Part shown: piece after piece, positions 1-6,045 of the stretch | Position numbering within the stretch: the stretch's first letter is position 1 | How the letters are laid out: each line of letters starts with the position of its first letter | Assembly (NCBI GenBank): GCA_945875135.1 | Contig: CAMCJO010000085.1 | Location: 1-8,338 of the forward strand | DNA: 8,338 nucleotides | Direction of reading: 5' to 3' | From: an uncultured Porphyromonas sp. | GTDB lineage: Bacteria; Bacteroidota; Bacteroidia; Bacteroidales; Porphyromonadaceae | Notes under the pieces: model-generated | The model's database searches: none | Told to the model about the DNA's origin: nothing | What the model saw: only the letters and a program-made list of their open reading frames with translations | Position numbers and translations under genes: made by a program

Positions 1-180
1 GGGGATAAGCTTGTAGGAACGATTAGAGCGCAGATGGAGACGACTGAGTATAACTACAATGATGTGACACGACTGATCTCCTACACAGGATTCAAATCGG
101 TAGAGCTCTTCTTACCCCCACATCAGAAGGTAGACTCTGAGGAGTTTTGGTACTATACTACCTTCAGAGTGAAGTTTTAA
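1..180 (+). CDS. 3' end of an unrecognised plus-strand protein (partial)
   Basis: Frame 1 is open from the first base to a TAA stop at 178-180 and gives the last 59 residues of a protein that begins outside the window. The visible part starts GDKLVGTIRAQ and ends YYTTFRVKF. It is polar and rich in Tyr, Thr and charged residues, has no transmembrane segment, and ends in a short alternating hydrophobic stretch with a terminal Phe. A terminal aromatic residue is common in exported or beta-rich Bacteroidota proteins, but 59 residues cannot establish that here. I do not recognise the family. The gene runs toward batD and is separated from it by 297 bp containing terminator-like hairpins, which fits a real convergent gene end. 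An internal ATG at 34-36 exists, but the frame is open upstream of it, so a 48-residue gene is less likely. The coding call is fairly safe; the function is unknown. Confidence 0.6.
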   Translation, partial: GDKLVGTIRAQMETTEYNYNDVTRLISYTGFKSVELFLPPHQKVDSEEFWYYTTFRVKF

Positions 181-212
181 GAAGGATGTGCTGTAACCTT
201 TAGTACCCCGGG

Positions 213-229
213 AGTCAGTCGCTCTGACT
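213..229 (+). terminator. Weak hairpin after the plus-strand gene
   Basis: AGTCAG (213-218) and CTGACT (224-229) form a perfect 6-bp stem around a 5-nt loop, 33 nt after the stop of the plus-strand gene. No clear T-run follows (the next bases are ACTTATCCC), so this is at best a weak terminator or an RNA-processing stem. It could be chance. Confidence 0.25.
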
Positions 230-283
230 ACTTATCCCATCCCTATCAGACTGTTTCTGTTGTAGATACGAGTTCCAAAAATT

Positions 284-321
284 GTTCCCCTCTTGGAACT
301 AAAAAGTTCCAAGGGGGGAAC
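284..321. terminator. Long 17-bp hairpin within the array, possible bidirectional terminator
   Basis: Bases 284-300 pair with 305-321 around an AAAA loop at 301-304. All 17 positions pair, with a single G-T wobble (291 with 314). Read on the minus strand, the hairpin is followed at once by AATTTTTGG, a reasonable T-tract, so it could back up the main terminator of the bat operon. On the plus strand it is followed by TCTTTAG, a poorer tail, and lies 104 nt after the stop of the upstream gene. It is the first and most symmetrical part of the 22-bp array. Confidence 0.5.
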
Positions 322-393
322 TCTTTAGTTCCAAGGCAGGAACTTTTTAGTTCCAACGGAGGAACTTTTCGGTTCCAACGTAGGAACCGTTTA
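284..393. repeat. 22-bp tandem array of alternating GTTCC and GGAAC
   Basis: GTTCC starts at 284, 306, 328, 350 and 372, and GGAAC starts at 295, 317, 339, 361 and 383. Each motif recurs every 22 bp, and the two alternate every 11 bp, close to one helical turn. The middle units approximate GTTCCAA, then SGNA, then GGAACTTTTTA, with most variation in the 6-nt linkers. A further GTTCC at 272-276 lies out of phase, and the array decays into GCCGAAC at 394-400. Because each GGAAC can pair with the GTTCC on either side, the transcript could form mutually exclusive small hairpins. There are no unique spacers, so this is not CRISPR. The array lies between the convergent gene ends, outside any coding frame. 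Its role is unknown: protein binding sites, a composite terminator or a dispersed genomic repeat are all possible. Confidence 0.85.
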
Positions 394-415
394 GCCGAAC
401 AGCTGAAGATAAAAG

Positions 416-447
416 AAGCCCCCCTCGTCTTGTGATGAGGGGGGCTT
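416..447 (-). terminator. Intrinsic terminator of the bat operon
   Basis: Bases 416-429 pair with 434-447 as a 14-bp stem containing a run of six G-C pairs and one G-T wobble, closed by a 4-nt loop (TTGT). On the minus strand the stem is followed by CTTTTATCTTC, a pyrimidine- and T-rich tail, and it begins about 30 nt after the batD stop. This is the expected form of a rho-independent terminator for transcripts from the right. The plus-strand tail (AGTATTTCG) is weaker. Its presence directly after batD indicates that the operon ends here. Confidence 0.85.
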
Positions 448-459
448 AGTATTTCGTAG

Positions 460-476
460 AGCTTCGGTGCGAAGCT
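460..476 (-). other. Small perfect stem-loop directly after the batD stop
   Basis: AGCTTCG (460-466) and CGAAGCT (470-476) form a perfect 7-bp stem with a 3-nt loop, one nucleotide past the batD stop codon on the minus strand. It precedes the main terminator and could shield the 3' end of the mRNA. It is short enough that chance cannot be excluded. Confidence 0.4.
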
Positions 477-477
477 A

Positions 478-2259
478 TCACGACTGCGAGATGAGTTGCT
501 CTAGCTGGTCTACCCAGCGGGGCAGACTGTCGCCCTCTTGCTGTGGCGCATAGCGTGCTAGCTCGATCTCTGAGAGGAGGGAGAGCCAGGCGTTGACCTC
601 TGCGTCCGCTACGCCTTGCTGCTTGAGTGCACTCGCTAGTTGCTGCCGTGTAAGGCTGGAGGTGGCGAGCGCGTAGTGATCTTGCAGATAGTGCGTTATG
701 GTAGCGTAGAGTTGGGTTGTAGCCTCCGACTGCTGCCCCGCCTTGATGAGCTGACGGATCGCCTGGATCTGCTGCTCCGCCATGGGCGTGGAGCGCTTCT
801 TATGATAAGCGACATGGTCGGCACGGAGACGCTGATCGCTACGTATGAGCCAATAGGCGACTCCGCTACCGATGAGCAGGAGCACGTAGAGGAGCCAGTA
901 AGCCCATCCGGCACGACTCCAGGGGCGCCACACGATGGTGGGAGCAGGCGCATCGTAGGGGTAGGGCGTATATCGCTGTGAGCTGCTTGCCTCTCCTGCT
1001 TTGCCCACTTGTGGCACATCGTTAGAGCCTTGCGCTACTTCTATACGGATAGGTGCTGTCGTGGCGGTGCGGTAGCTATTCGTAGCGGGGTCGAAGTAGG
1101 GGAGGCTGACGGCAGGCACCGTCTGCTGTCCCGTGGCGTGCGGTATGATGGTGTATTCGTAGATGCGATGCACCTCCGTATTGCCATTTTGCACCTTTTG
1201 GTCGTCACGGATGAGCTGCGGCTCGTACACTTCAAATTTGTCGGACAAGCCTAGCTCTGGAGCTAAGAGTAGGGAGACATTGCCCCGCCCAGTGATCTCT
1301 AGTCGGTAGGTCATGGCGCGACCCGTCTCGTAGGTCGGGTCGGGCGCGGAGAGCGAGCCTTGGATCTGGAAGGAGCCGACCAACTGATCGAATCCCTCGG
1401 GAGCTCCCTCAGGGAGTGGTCGTACGGTCAACTTCAAGGGTTGCGAGTGCAACTTCTTATGAGCCGTTGCGACAGCTTTATTGGCAAAGAGATCCTCCTC
1501 GTTATCCACCTTTCGATTTACAGATACTTGGAAGTCATACTCAAAGGAGGGGATGACTAGCTCGCCACTACGCTGTGGGTAGGCGAGGATCTGCCAGATG
1601 AGTGCCTTGTACATGAGCCTGCCACCGACGCGCTCTGTGGTGAGGCTGGTGTGCTGTAGCGGGATCTCCTTGGTGACGAAGTCAGTCACCTCGGGTGGCT
1701 TGCGGTCTACGCCTGCGAGGTTGCCATAGCGTGAGTAGAGGTAGAGCGATACGAGGACGGGCTGCTGTGTGTAGACCGACTGCGAGGAGACGACGGCACG
1801 CATATACATGTCTCGGTCTGCTATCTGTAGCGACTCGCCAGAGGCGATAGCCTGCTGCGTCAGCCCTTGCGCCTTGGCGACTTGTATGCGCCTAGATAGT
1901 GCCGTGAGGCTCTTCTGCCCGACTCGTAGCTGAGCCGCACTAATGGTGTAAGTGCCCGCTTTGGTCGCTTGTAGCGTATAGGTGATAGTGGTGTACTCTT
2001 TTGAGACGCCTCCGCTCATCTTGTGCAGTACGTTGAGTTGAGGTCCGTAGAGCACTTTCAGCCCAGAGGCAATCTGAGGAGCGGTGAAAGCCCCTAGCTC
2101 GTGCGCTCCCGCAGCACGATAAACTAACTGGAAGGTCTCTCCCTCGGCAACCTGCTGGGGTACGATCACCGTGAGCTGTGCTAAGCCTGCGAAGGCGACG
2201 GCACAGAGCCAGATGAGTGTCAGGAGGGTGCGTTGTATCGAAGTGCGTAGGCGTAGCAT
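478..2259 (-). CDS. batD: BatD, large membrane-anchored periplasmic Bat protein
   Basis: A 593-residue protein with an N-terminal signal peptide (residues 1-27: basic MLRLRTSIQR, hydrophobic core, likely cut after GLA or AQ). A long beta-rich extracytoplasmic region follows (about 28-450). A single transmembrane helix lies at about 452-473 (AYWLLYVLLLIGSGVAYWL), then a basic cytoplasmic helical tail of about 120 residues. The segment GLKVLYGPQ near 67-75 followed by YTTITYTLQATKAGTYTI is typical of the BatD family, whose extracytoplasmic part resembles repeated beta-sandwich domains. Length is normal for BatD. The ATG at 2259 overlaps the batC stop as TAATG, which decides the start and implies coupled translation. 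BatD is thought to act in the envelope with the VWA proteins BatA and BatB; its molecular role is not established. It is the last gene of the operon. Confidence 0.93.
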   Translation of the reverse strand: MLRLRTSIQRTLLTLIWLCAVAFAGLAQLTVIVPQQVAEGETFQLVYRAAGAHELGAFTAPQIASGLKVLYGPQLNVLHKMSGGVSKEYTTITYTLQATKAGTYTISAAQLRVGQKSLTALSRRIQVAKAQGLTQQAIASGESLQIADRDMYMRAVVSSQSVYTQQPVLVSLYLYSRYGNLAGVDRKPPEVTDFVTKEIPLQHTSLTTERVGGRLMYKALIWQILAYPQRSGELVIPSFEYDFQVSVNRKVDNEEDLFANKAVATAHKKLHSQPLKLTVRPLPEGAPEGFDQLVGSFQIQGSLSAPDPTYETGRAMTYRLEITGRGNVSLLLAPELGLSDKFEVYEPQLIRDDQKVQNGNTEVHRIYEYTIIPHATGQQTVPAVSLPYFDPATNSYRTATTAPIRIEVAQGSNDVPQVGKAGEASSSQRYTPYPYDAPAPTIVWRPWSRAGWAYWLLYVLLLIGSGVAYWLIRSDQRLRADHVAYHKKRSTPMAEQQIQAIRQLIKAGQQSEATTQLYATITHYLQDHYALATSSLTRQQLASALKQQGVADAEVNAWLSLLSEIELARYAPQQEGDSLPRWVDQLEQLISQS

Positions 2260-2918
2260 TACCAGTTCTTCTTGTTCTGATTCTTTTGCTGTGGCTGGCG
2301 CTGGTTGATGCGCTGGCGTGTGTGTTGCTCTTGCTGGCGGAGCGCATCGAGGATACGGTCAGCCTGTGACTTGTCGAGGTCTGGCTCCTTGCCTTGTGGC
2401 TGCTCTTGCGGCTGCTGGTCGGGAGGTGTCTGCGACGGATCGGACTGTGAGCCACCACCGCCTCCGCCACCACCTTGCTGTGGAGGCTGCTTGTTGAGCT
2501 TGATCGCTAGGGCTAAGTTGTAGCGCGTCTCATCGTCGGTAGGGTTTCTGCGGAGCGACTCTTTGTAAGCCTCGATCGCCTTGTCATACTGCTGTGTGTC
2601 CATACAGCGGTTACCCAGGTTGTGCCAGGCTAAGGCCTGCAAGCGTGGATCAGCCTTGCTGTCGCTCGCTATACGCTGCCACATCTGCACGGCAGCGACC
2701 GTGTCGCCCGACATGTAGAGGGCATCGCCCAGACCAAGTCGGGCGGGAGCGTAGGTCGAGTCACGAGCCACGGACGAGAGATAAGCCTTACGTGCTGACG
2801 AGTAGTTGCTCCGATTGTAGCTCTTATTGCCCCGCCGTGCGTCTAGTCGTACAGTCTGCCCGACGAGTGTCAAGCTAGAGAGCAAGAGTAAGACAATATA
2901 TAGAAGCTTACGCATCAT
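2259..2918 (-). CDS. batC: BatC, tetratricopeptide-repeat Bat protein
   Basis: 219 residues from the ATG at 2918 (218 if the adjacent ATG at 2915 is used). This start places a signal peptide, MMRKLLYIVLLLLSSLTLVG, at the N-terminus. A longer frame to 2975 would add 19 residues without signal character, deep inside batB, so I reject it. After the signal, TPR-type helix pairs run from about residue 29 to 143, clearest at 97-130 (WHNLGNRCMDTQQYDKAIEAY). Then come a run of eight glycines (149-156), a Gln/Pro/Ser-rich linker, and a conserved-looking tail with ADRILDALRQQEQ (186-198), as seen in other BatC proteins. The gene overlaps the end of batB by 11 nt and its TAA overlaps the batD ATG. A scaffold role on the periplasmic face is inferred from the TPRs and the signal peptide. 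Confidence 0.9.
   Translation of the reverse strand: MMRKLLYIVLLLLSSLTLVGQTVRLDARRGNKSYNRSNYSSARKAYLSSVARDSTYAPARLGLGDALYMSGDTVAAVQMWQRIASDSKADPRLQALAWHNLGNRCMDTQQYDKAIEAYKESLRRNPTDDETRYNLALAIKLNKQPPQQGGGGGGGGSQSDPSQTPPDQQPQEQPQGKEPDLDKSQADRILDALRQQEQHTRQRINQRQPQQKNQNKKNW
2451..2474 (-). repeat. Polyglycine codon run in batC
   Basis: Eight consecutive glycine codons (GGT GGT GGC GGA GGC GGT GGT GGC on the coding strand) separate the TPR region from the Gln/Pro-rich linker. Codon third bases vary, so slippage is less likely than in a pure repeat, but the tract length may differ between strains. Multiples of three would change only linker length. Confidence 0.8.
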
Positions 2919-3936
2919 GATGACCAAAGATTTGAATACGACTGAACAGGCGGCTCTTGCGGCGCATGATCCCATTGGCGAGCAGGAGCAAGAGGAGCGC
3001 AGCTAGCGTGGGGAGCGCATAGAGCTCCTCGATCTGCTCACCCTCGCCACTCAGATTGGCTTGGGGCAATGTGCGGAGCTGGTTGACCAGCTGGTTGCTA
3101 ATGGCGCGGGGACTGCTACCGACGAAGCTCTGTCCGCCCGTAGCGTTGGCAATCTCTGCCGTGATCTCAGGGTTAGGCTTCGAGAGTACCGGCACGCCGA
3201 GCGAGTCGGTGAGGAGCGTTTCTCCAAAGGGGATGTTGGCACCCTCGGGGAGTCCGATGGTTACGACGTAAGCCTTGATCCCTTGCTTCTTGAGTCGCTC
3301 GATACCCTCTTCGAGTCCGCCTTCGTGATCCTCGCCATCGGTCAGGATGATGACCGCTTTGCCGGCTCGTGAGGGTGCTGCGAGTGCTTGTGCGGAGCGT
3401 TCGAGTGCTTGCCCTAGGTTGGTGCCTTGGTTGGAGACCATGCCAGGCTGTATGTCTGCGAGGAAGGTGCGAGCCGTCGGCAAGTCGGGCGTCAGTGGCA
3501 GACGTATGTAAGCGCCTCCAGCGAAGACGACCATAGCTACTCGTGAACCCGCCAACTCCTGCATCGTATGGGTCACAATCTGCTTGGCAAAGCCGATACG
3601 GTCGGGCTTGACGTCACGTGCCGCCATCGAGTTGGAGACATCGATGCAGAAGGCTAGGTCTACCCCGATCGTCTGCTGTGACGAGACGGGCGCATGGGTG
3701 TAGAGTTGCGGACGAGCCAGTGCCACGATGAGCAGAGCGATGGCGATGAGCTTGAGCGAAGCGCGCCACCAGTCCCGCTTGGCAGAGCGGTCGGGCATGA
3801 TCTGCCGTAGCATCTGAGGCGTGGCAAAGCGCAGCTGCTGCTTACGTCGCCGTCTCTGACCGACGATCATAACGAGTAGCAGGAGCGGTACGAGTAGCAG
3901 GAGCCACAGCAGGAGGGGATAGGCAAACTGTATCAT
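2908..3936 (-). CDS. batB: BatB, membrane-anchored VWA-domain protein
   Basis: 342 residues. Two N-terminal hydrophobic segments (about 6-26 and 61-77) precede a von Willebrand factor A domain (about 90-290), and a third helix lies at about 307-324. The metal-ion-dependent adhesion site (MIDAS) is complete: D99-V-S101-N-S103, T172 in NQGTNLGQAL, and T199-D200-G201 in ILTDGEDHEGG. ALARPQ at 73-78, just before the domain, is characteristic of BatA/BatB-type proteins. The VWA domain lies between helices 2 and 3 and by family knowledge is extracytoplasmic or close to the membrane. The start codon shares ATGA with the batA stop, so translation is coupled. It is distinguished from BatA by gene order and by its short basic tail after the last helix. 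It probably binds partner proteins in concert with BatA and the MoxR ATPase; the ligand is unknown. Confidence 0.94.
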   Translation of the reverse strand: MIQFAYPLLLWLLLLVPLLLLVMIVGQRRRRKQQLRFATPQMLRQIMPDRSAKRDWWRASLKLIAIALLIVALARPQLYTHAPVSSQQTIGVDLAFCIDVSNSMAARDVKPDRIGFAKQIVTHTMQELAGSRVAMVVFAGGAYIRLPLTPDLPTARTFLADIQPGMVSNQGTNLGQALERSAQALAAPSRAGKAVIILTDGEDHEGGLEEGIERLKKQGIKAYVVTIGLPEGANIPFGETLLTDSLGVPVLSKPNPEITAEIANATGGQSFVGSSPRAISNQLVNQLRTLPQANLSGEGEQIEELYALPTLAALLLLLLANGIMRRKSRLFSRIQIFGHHDA

Positions 3937-4913
3937 GGGTTAGCTCGCAGCAAGGTGGTTCGTAATAAGAAAGCGGCGCCAAGGAGCACGATAGCGAGCA
4001 AAGCAAAGAGCATGTAGCGCTCTTCGTAGGCACTCACCGAGCGAGAGGTGAGACGAGACTTCTCGAGTGAGTCTATCTCCTTGTAGATCTCGTGCAGCTT
4101 CGTCTCGTCGGTCGCGCGATAGTACTTCCCGCCCGTCTGCTGGGCGATGTGTCGTAGCGTGCCTTCGTCAATCTGCACATCGGCCTCCACATACTCGGTT
4201 CCGAAGGCTGTCTGCACGGGGAACTTTGCGACCCCATTGGTTCCCGCAGCCACCGTGTAGATACGTATGCCGTACTGCTGTGCCAGCTCAGCTGCCATCG
4301 AGGGGGTTATGTCGCCCGCATTGTTTGACCCATCGGTCAGGAGGATGATCACTTTGCTCTTGTTGTCGCTCCCTCGGAGCGTATTGATCGCCGTCGCTAG
4401 CCCTAGTCCTATGGCGGTACCGTCCTCCAGTTGTCCTATCTCGGTGGTCTCGAGCATCTCCTGGATCACGTTGTGGTCCACCGTCAGCGGACAGAGCGTA
4501 AAGCTCTCCCCTGCAAAGACCACCAGACCTATGTTGTCATTCGGACGTGCAGCGATCATCTCGCTCGCCACATCACGCGCTGCTTCAAAGCGGTTCGGCT
4601 TTAAGTCTAGAGCCTGCATACTGCCACTGAGGTCTATAGCGAGGACGAGGTCGATGCCTTGTATCGATCGCTCCTCCCAGTGATTAGAGTCTTGCGGGCG
4701 AGCCAGTGCTAAGATCATCGCCGCCAGTGCCAGTAGCTCTAGGGCAAAAGGTAAAGCCCGCAGATAGCTTCGCCACCCGCTCCCCTTAGGCAAAAGACGA
4801 TATGCCGAGAGTGAAAGTTTTGCTTGGTGACGCTTGTTGTAGCGAATGTAGAGCAGCACCAGTAGCGGTAGGAGCAGGAGTGCCCAGAGCCACTCAGGAT
4901 GAACCCATATCAT
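3933..4913 (-). CDS. batA: BatA, membrane-anchored VWA-domain protein
   Basis: 326 residues. Helices lie at about 7-23 and 55-71, then ALARPQ (69-74), a VWA domain (about 86-285), and a C-terminal helix at about 300-318. MIDAS residues are visible: D94-L-S96-G-S98, T166 in EDGTAIGLGLA, and T193-D194-G195 in LLTDGSNNAGD. The VVFAGESFTLCPLT segment (131-144) and YKEIDSLEKS (277-286) are typical of BatA. The ATG at 4913 shares ATGA with the stop of the upstream gene, and the stop shares ATGA with the batB start. An AGGAGG lies 10 nt before the ATG inside the upstream gene, unusual for this phylum. BatA and BatB are paralogues and are thought to form a membrane assembly; the name comes from the aerotolerance defect reported for Bacteroides fragilis mutants. 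Confidence 0.95.
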   Translation of the reverse strand: MIWVHPEWLWALLLLPLLVLLYIRYNKRHQAKLSLSAYRLLPKGSGWRSYLRALPFALELLALAAMILALARPQDSNHWEERSIQGIDLVLAIDLSGSMQALDLKPNRFEAARDVASEMIAARPNDNIGLVVFAGESFTLCPLTVDHNVIQEMLETTEIGQLEDGTAIGLGLATAINTLRGSDNKSKVIILLTDGSNNAGDITPSMAAELAQQYGIRIYTVAAGTNGVAKFPVQTAFGTEYVEADVQIDEGTLRHIAQQTGGKYYRATDETKLHEIYKEIDSLEKSRLTSRSVSAYEERYMLFALLAIVLLGAAFLLRTTLLRANP

Positions 4914-5857
4914 AGCGACTTATCCTCCTTTCTGCTAGCTAGTTGATGCACCACCTCGTAGATGCTGGTTGCGTCTTCAGCTTGCCATGCAGGCTCCGCC
5001 CAGGTGTCGGCAAAGCGTACCCACTCTGAGTGGATTATCCACTGTGCTAGCGCACTCTGAGGCACTCCGTAGGGAGCCTTTTGGAGTAGCTGGGCTAGTT
5101 CGCGAGCGGTCAATTCGTCTATCTCCAAGCCTAAGCCTTCGGTCAGATAGCTTCGCAAGGCGGTGATCAAGCCATCGTAGTAAGCGATCTGCTCCTCTTG
5201 CTGGTCAAAGGGTAGGGCACGCAGTGCTGCAAGCCTTTGGTCGAAAATCTCTAAAGCGGTCAGCGGAACCACGACCACCTCGGGCTCGGGTCGTGTGCGC
5301 TTGTAGTGTCGGTACCACAAGATGAGGAGTACCACTATGACGATGCCCAGCACCACCCACGTTATGGGGTTCATGAGGACAAGGAGAATATACTCCCACC
5401 AGCGTAGCGAGACCGAAATAGGGGCTTTGATTGGGTTGTACTTGAGCGGTTGCGTCGTGTCCACCTCGGGCATCGTCACCTTGAGGTAGAGAGGATTGGA
5501 GAAGTAGCTCTCCCCGCCCACCGTCACGCCAAAAGCGGGTAGCTCCGCCATTCCCTCGGCAAACGAAGTGATAGTCATCAGTGCATTCAGCTGCACCTCT
5601 GTCCCCTGGAGCGGTATCGTGTCGGTCACCTCAAAGGCAATCATCTCCGCCTGCCCCATCTGTCTCTCTTGCGGGATCACGAGGAGCGTATTGTCGAGGT
5701 CATTCGTGCGGATAGTCATCTTGATCTGCGCATACTCACCGATCTGAATCGTCGAGGGCGTCAGCTCAGTCGTGATGGCAATATCCTGCGCTGTGGCATA
5801 GCTTAGGAGACCACTGCAACAGCAGACGAAGAGCATATATAATAGACGATGTAGCAT
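4910..5857 (-). CDS. BatD-like membrane protein with DUF4381-like cytoplasmic tail
   Basis: 315 residues. A signal peptide (about 1-23, ending SYATA before QD) leads into a short beta-rich extracytoplasmic domain (about 24-145) beginning with ITTELTPSTIQIGEYAQI, a BatD-like opening. A hydrophobic stretch (about 155-182) then anchors the protein, followed by a basic YRHYKRTRPEP and a helical cytoplasmic tail. The tail (about 200-305) contains IAYYDGLITALRSYLTEGLGLEIDELTARELAQLL and later SEWVRFADTWAE. This pattern matches DUF4381-type tails found beside MoxR/VWA genes. It is effectively a short version of BatD. Three cysteines at 12-14 sit in the signal core but do not fit a lipobox, so it is not called a lipoprotein. 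The gene follows a 317-bp gap with a promoter-like element and overlaps batA by 4 nt, making it the likely first gene of the bat unit. It has no settled name. Confidence 0.85.
   Translation of the reverse strand: MLHRLLYMLFVCCCSGLLSYATAQDIAITTELTPSTIQIGEYAQIKMTIRTNDLDNTLLVIPQERQMGQAEMIAFEVTDTIPLQGTEVQLNALMTITSFAEGMAELPAFGVTVGGESYFSNPLYLKVTMPEVDTTQPLKYNPIKAPISVSLRWWEYILLVLMNPITWVVLGIVIVVLLILWYRHYKRTRPEPEVVVVPLTALEIFDQRLAALRALPFDQQEEQIAYYDGLITALRSYLTEGLGLEIDELTARELAQLLQKAPYGVPQSALAQWIIHSEWVRFADTWAEPAWQAEDATSIYEVVHQLASRKEDKSL
4924..4929 (-). promoter_or_regulatory. Shine-Dalgarno-like AGGAGG before batA
   Basis: On the minus strand AGGAGG is followed by ten nucleotides and then the batA ATG. 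It lies inside codons for the last residues of the upstream gene (RKEDKSL). Bacteroidota rarely depend on such sites, so this may be chance, but it is the only consensus site noticed before a start in the window. Confidence 0.35.
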
Positions 5858-5925
5858 AGATTGGATTAGACCATACAGTATAGACGCACTGTCAAGGTTC
5901 CCACTAGAGAGACCATGAAGTAGTG

Positions 5926-5950
5926 CAAAAGTACCGATAATCTATGAATG
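5926..5950 (-). promoter_or_regulatory. Promoter-like element P1 for the bat unit
   Basis: On the minus strand TACTTTTGC (5933 down to 5925) matches the Bacteroidota -7 box TAnnTTTG. It lies about 70 nt before the ATG of the BatD-like gene, predicting a leader of roughly 60 nt. No TTTG or TTG stands at the -33 position. The 25 bases at 5926-5950 match 22 of 25 positions of the element upstream of moxR (8165-8189), including ATTATCG just upstream of the -7 box. That conservation supports a real control element more than the -7 box alone does. The transcript start is inferred, not seen. Confidence 0.6.
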
Positions 5951-5974
5951 TATGAAGCTAATGCCCTTAGCTAT

Positions 5975-5993
5975 CAGGGCTGACACATTATAA
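5975..5993. repeat. 19-nt block shared with 8285-8303 (copy 1)
   Basis: CAGGGCTGACACATTATAA here differs by one base from the copy at 8285-8303, in the same orientation. It lies 25 bp beyond the end of the conserved P1 element, upstream for minus-strand transcription. Read on the minus strand it begins TTATAATG. It could be a regulator site or a piece of a dispersed genomic repeat. Confidence 0.7.
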
Positions 5994-6023
5994 CTGAATC
6001 GCTAATCCTTATTTTGCTGTACT

Positions 6024-6045
6024 GAGTCAGATCTAGTTCTGACTC
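6024..6045 (-). terminator. 8-bp hairpin after the DUF58 gene, uncertain terminator
   Basis: GAGTCAGA (6024-6031) and TCTGACTC (6038-6045) form a perfect 8-bp stem with a 6-nt loop. It lies about 130 nt after the DUF58 stop and between it and promoter P1. The minus-strand tail is AGTACAGCAAAAT, without a T-run, so classic intrinsic termination is doubtful. A palindromic protein site is the alternative. Confidence 0.35.

Noticed and set aside
284..393. CRISPR array
   Set aside because: Period is only 22 bp, the linkers are about 6 nt and similar between units, there are no unique spacers and no cas genes.
640..981. 113-codon plus-strand frame opposite batD
   Set aside because: Antisense shadow of the BatD tail, without independent support.
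1940..2473. 177-codon minus-strand frame spanning the batC-batD junction
   Set aside because: It overlaps two well-supported genes in another frame and has Ser/Thr/Arg/His-rich composition typical of a shadow frame.
2919..2975. 19-residue N-terminal extension of BatC
   Set aside because: It would hide the signal peptide, lengthen the overlap with batB to 68 nt, and reads MGSCAARAACSVVFKSLVI, unlike the family; the ATG pair at 2915/2918 fits better.
4267..4683. 138-codon plus-strand frame opposite batA
   Set aside because: Antisense shadow of a conserved VWA coding region; Ser/Arg/Pro-rich with no domain.
4910..5857. Lipoprotein reading of the BatD-like protein because of cysteines 12-14
   Set aside because: The residues before the cysteines (LFV) do not form a lipobox and the signal core continues past them to a normal ATA cleavage site.
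5975..5993. TATAAT as a sigma-70 -10 box on the minus strand
   Set aside because: Bacteroidota primary sigma factors use TAnnTTTG; the TTATAATG is better treated as part of the repeated 19-nt block.
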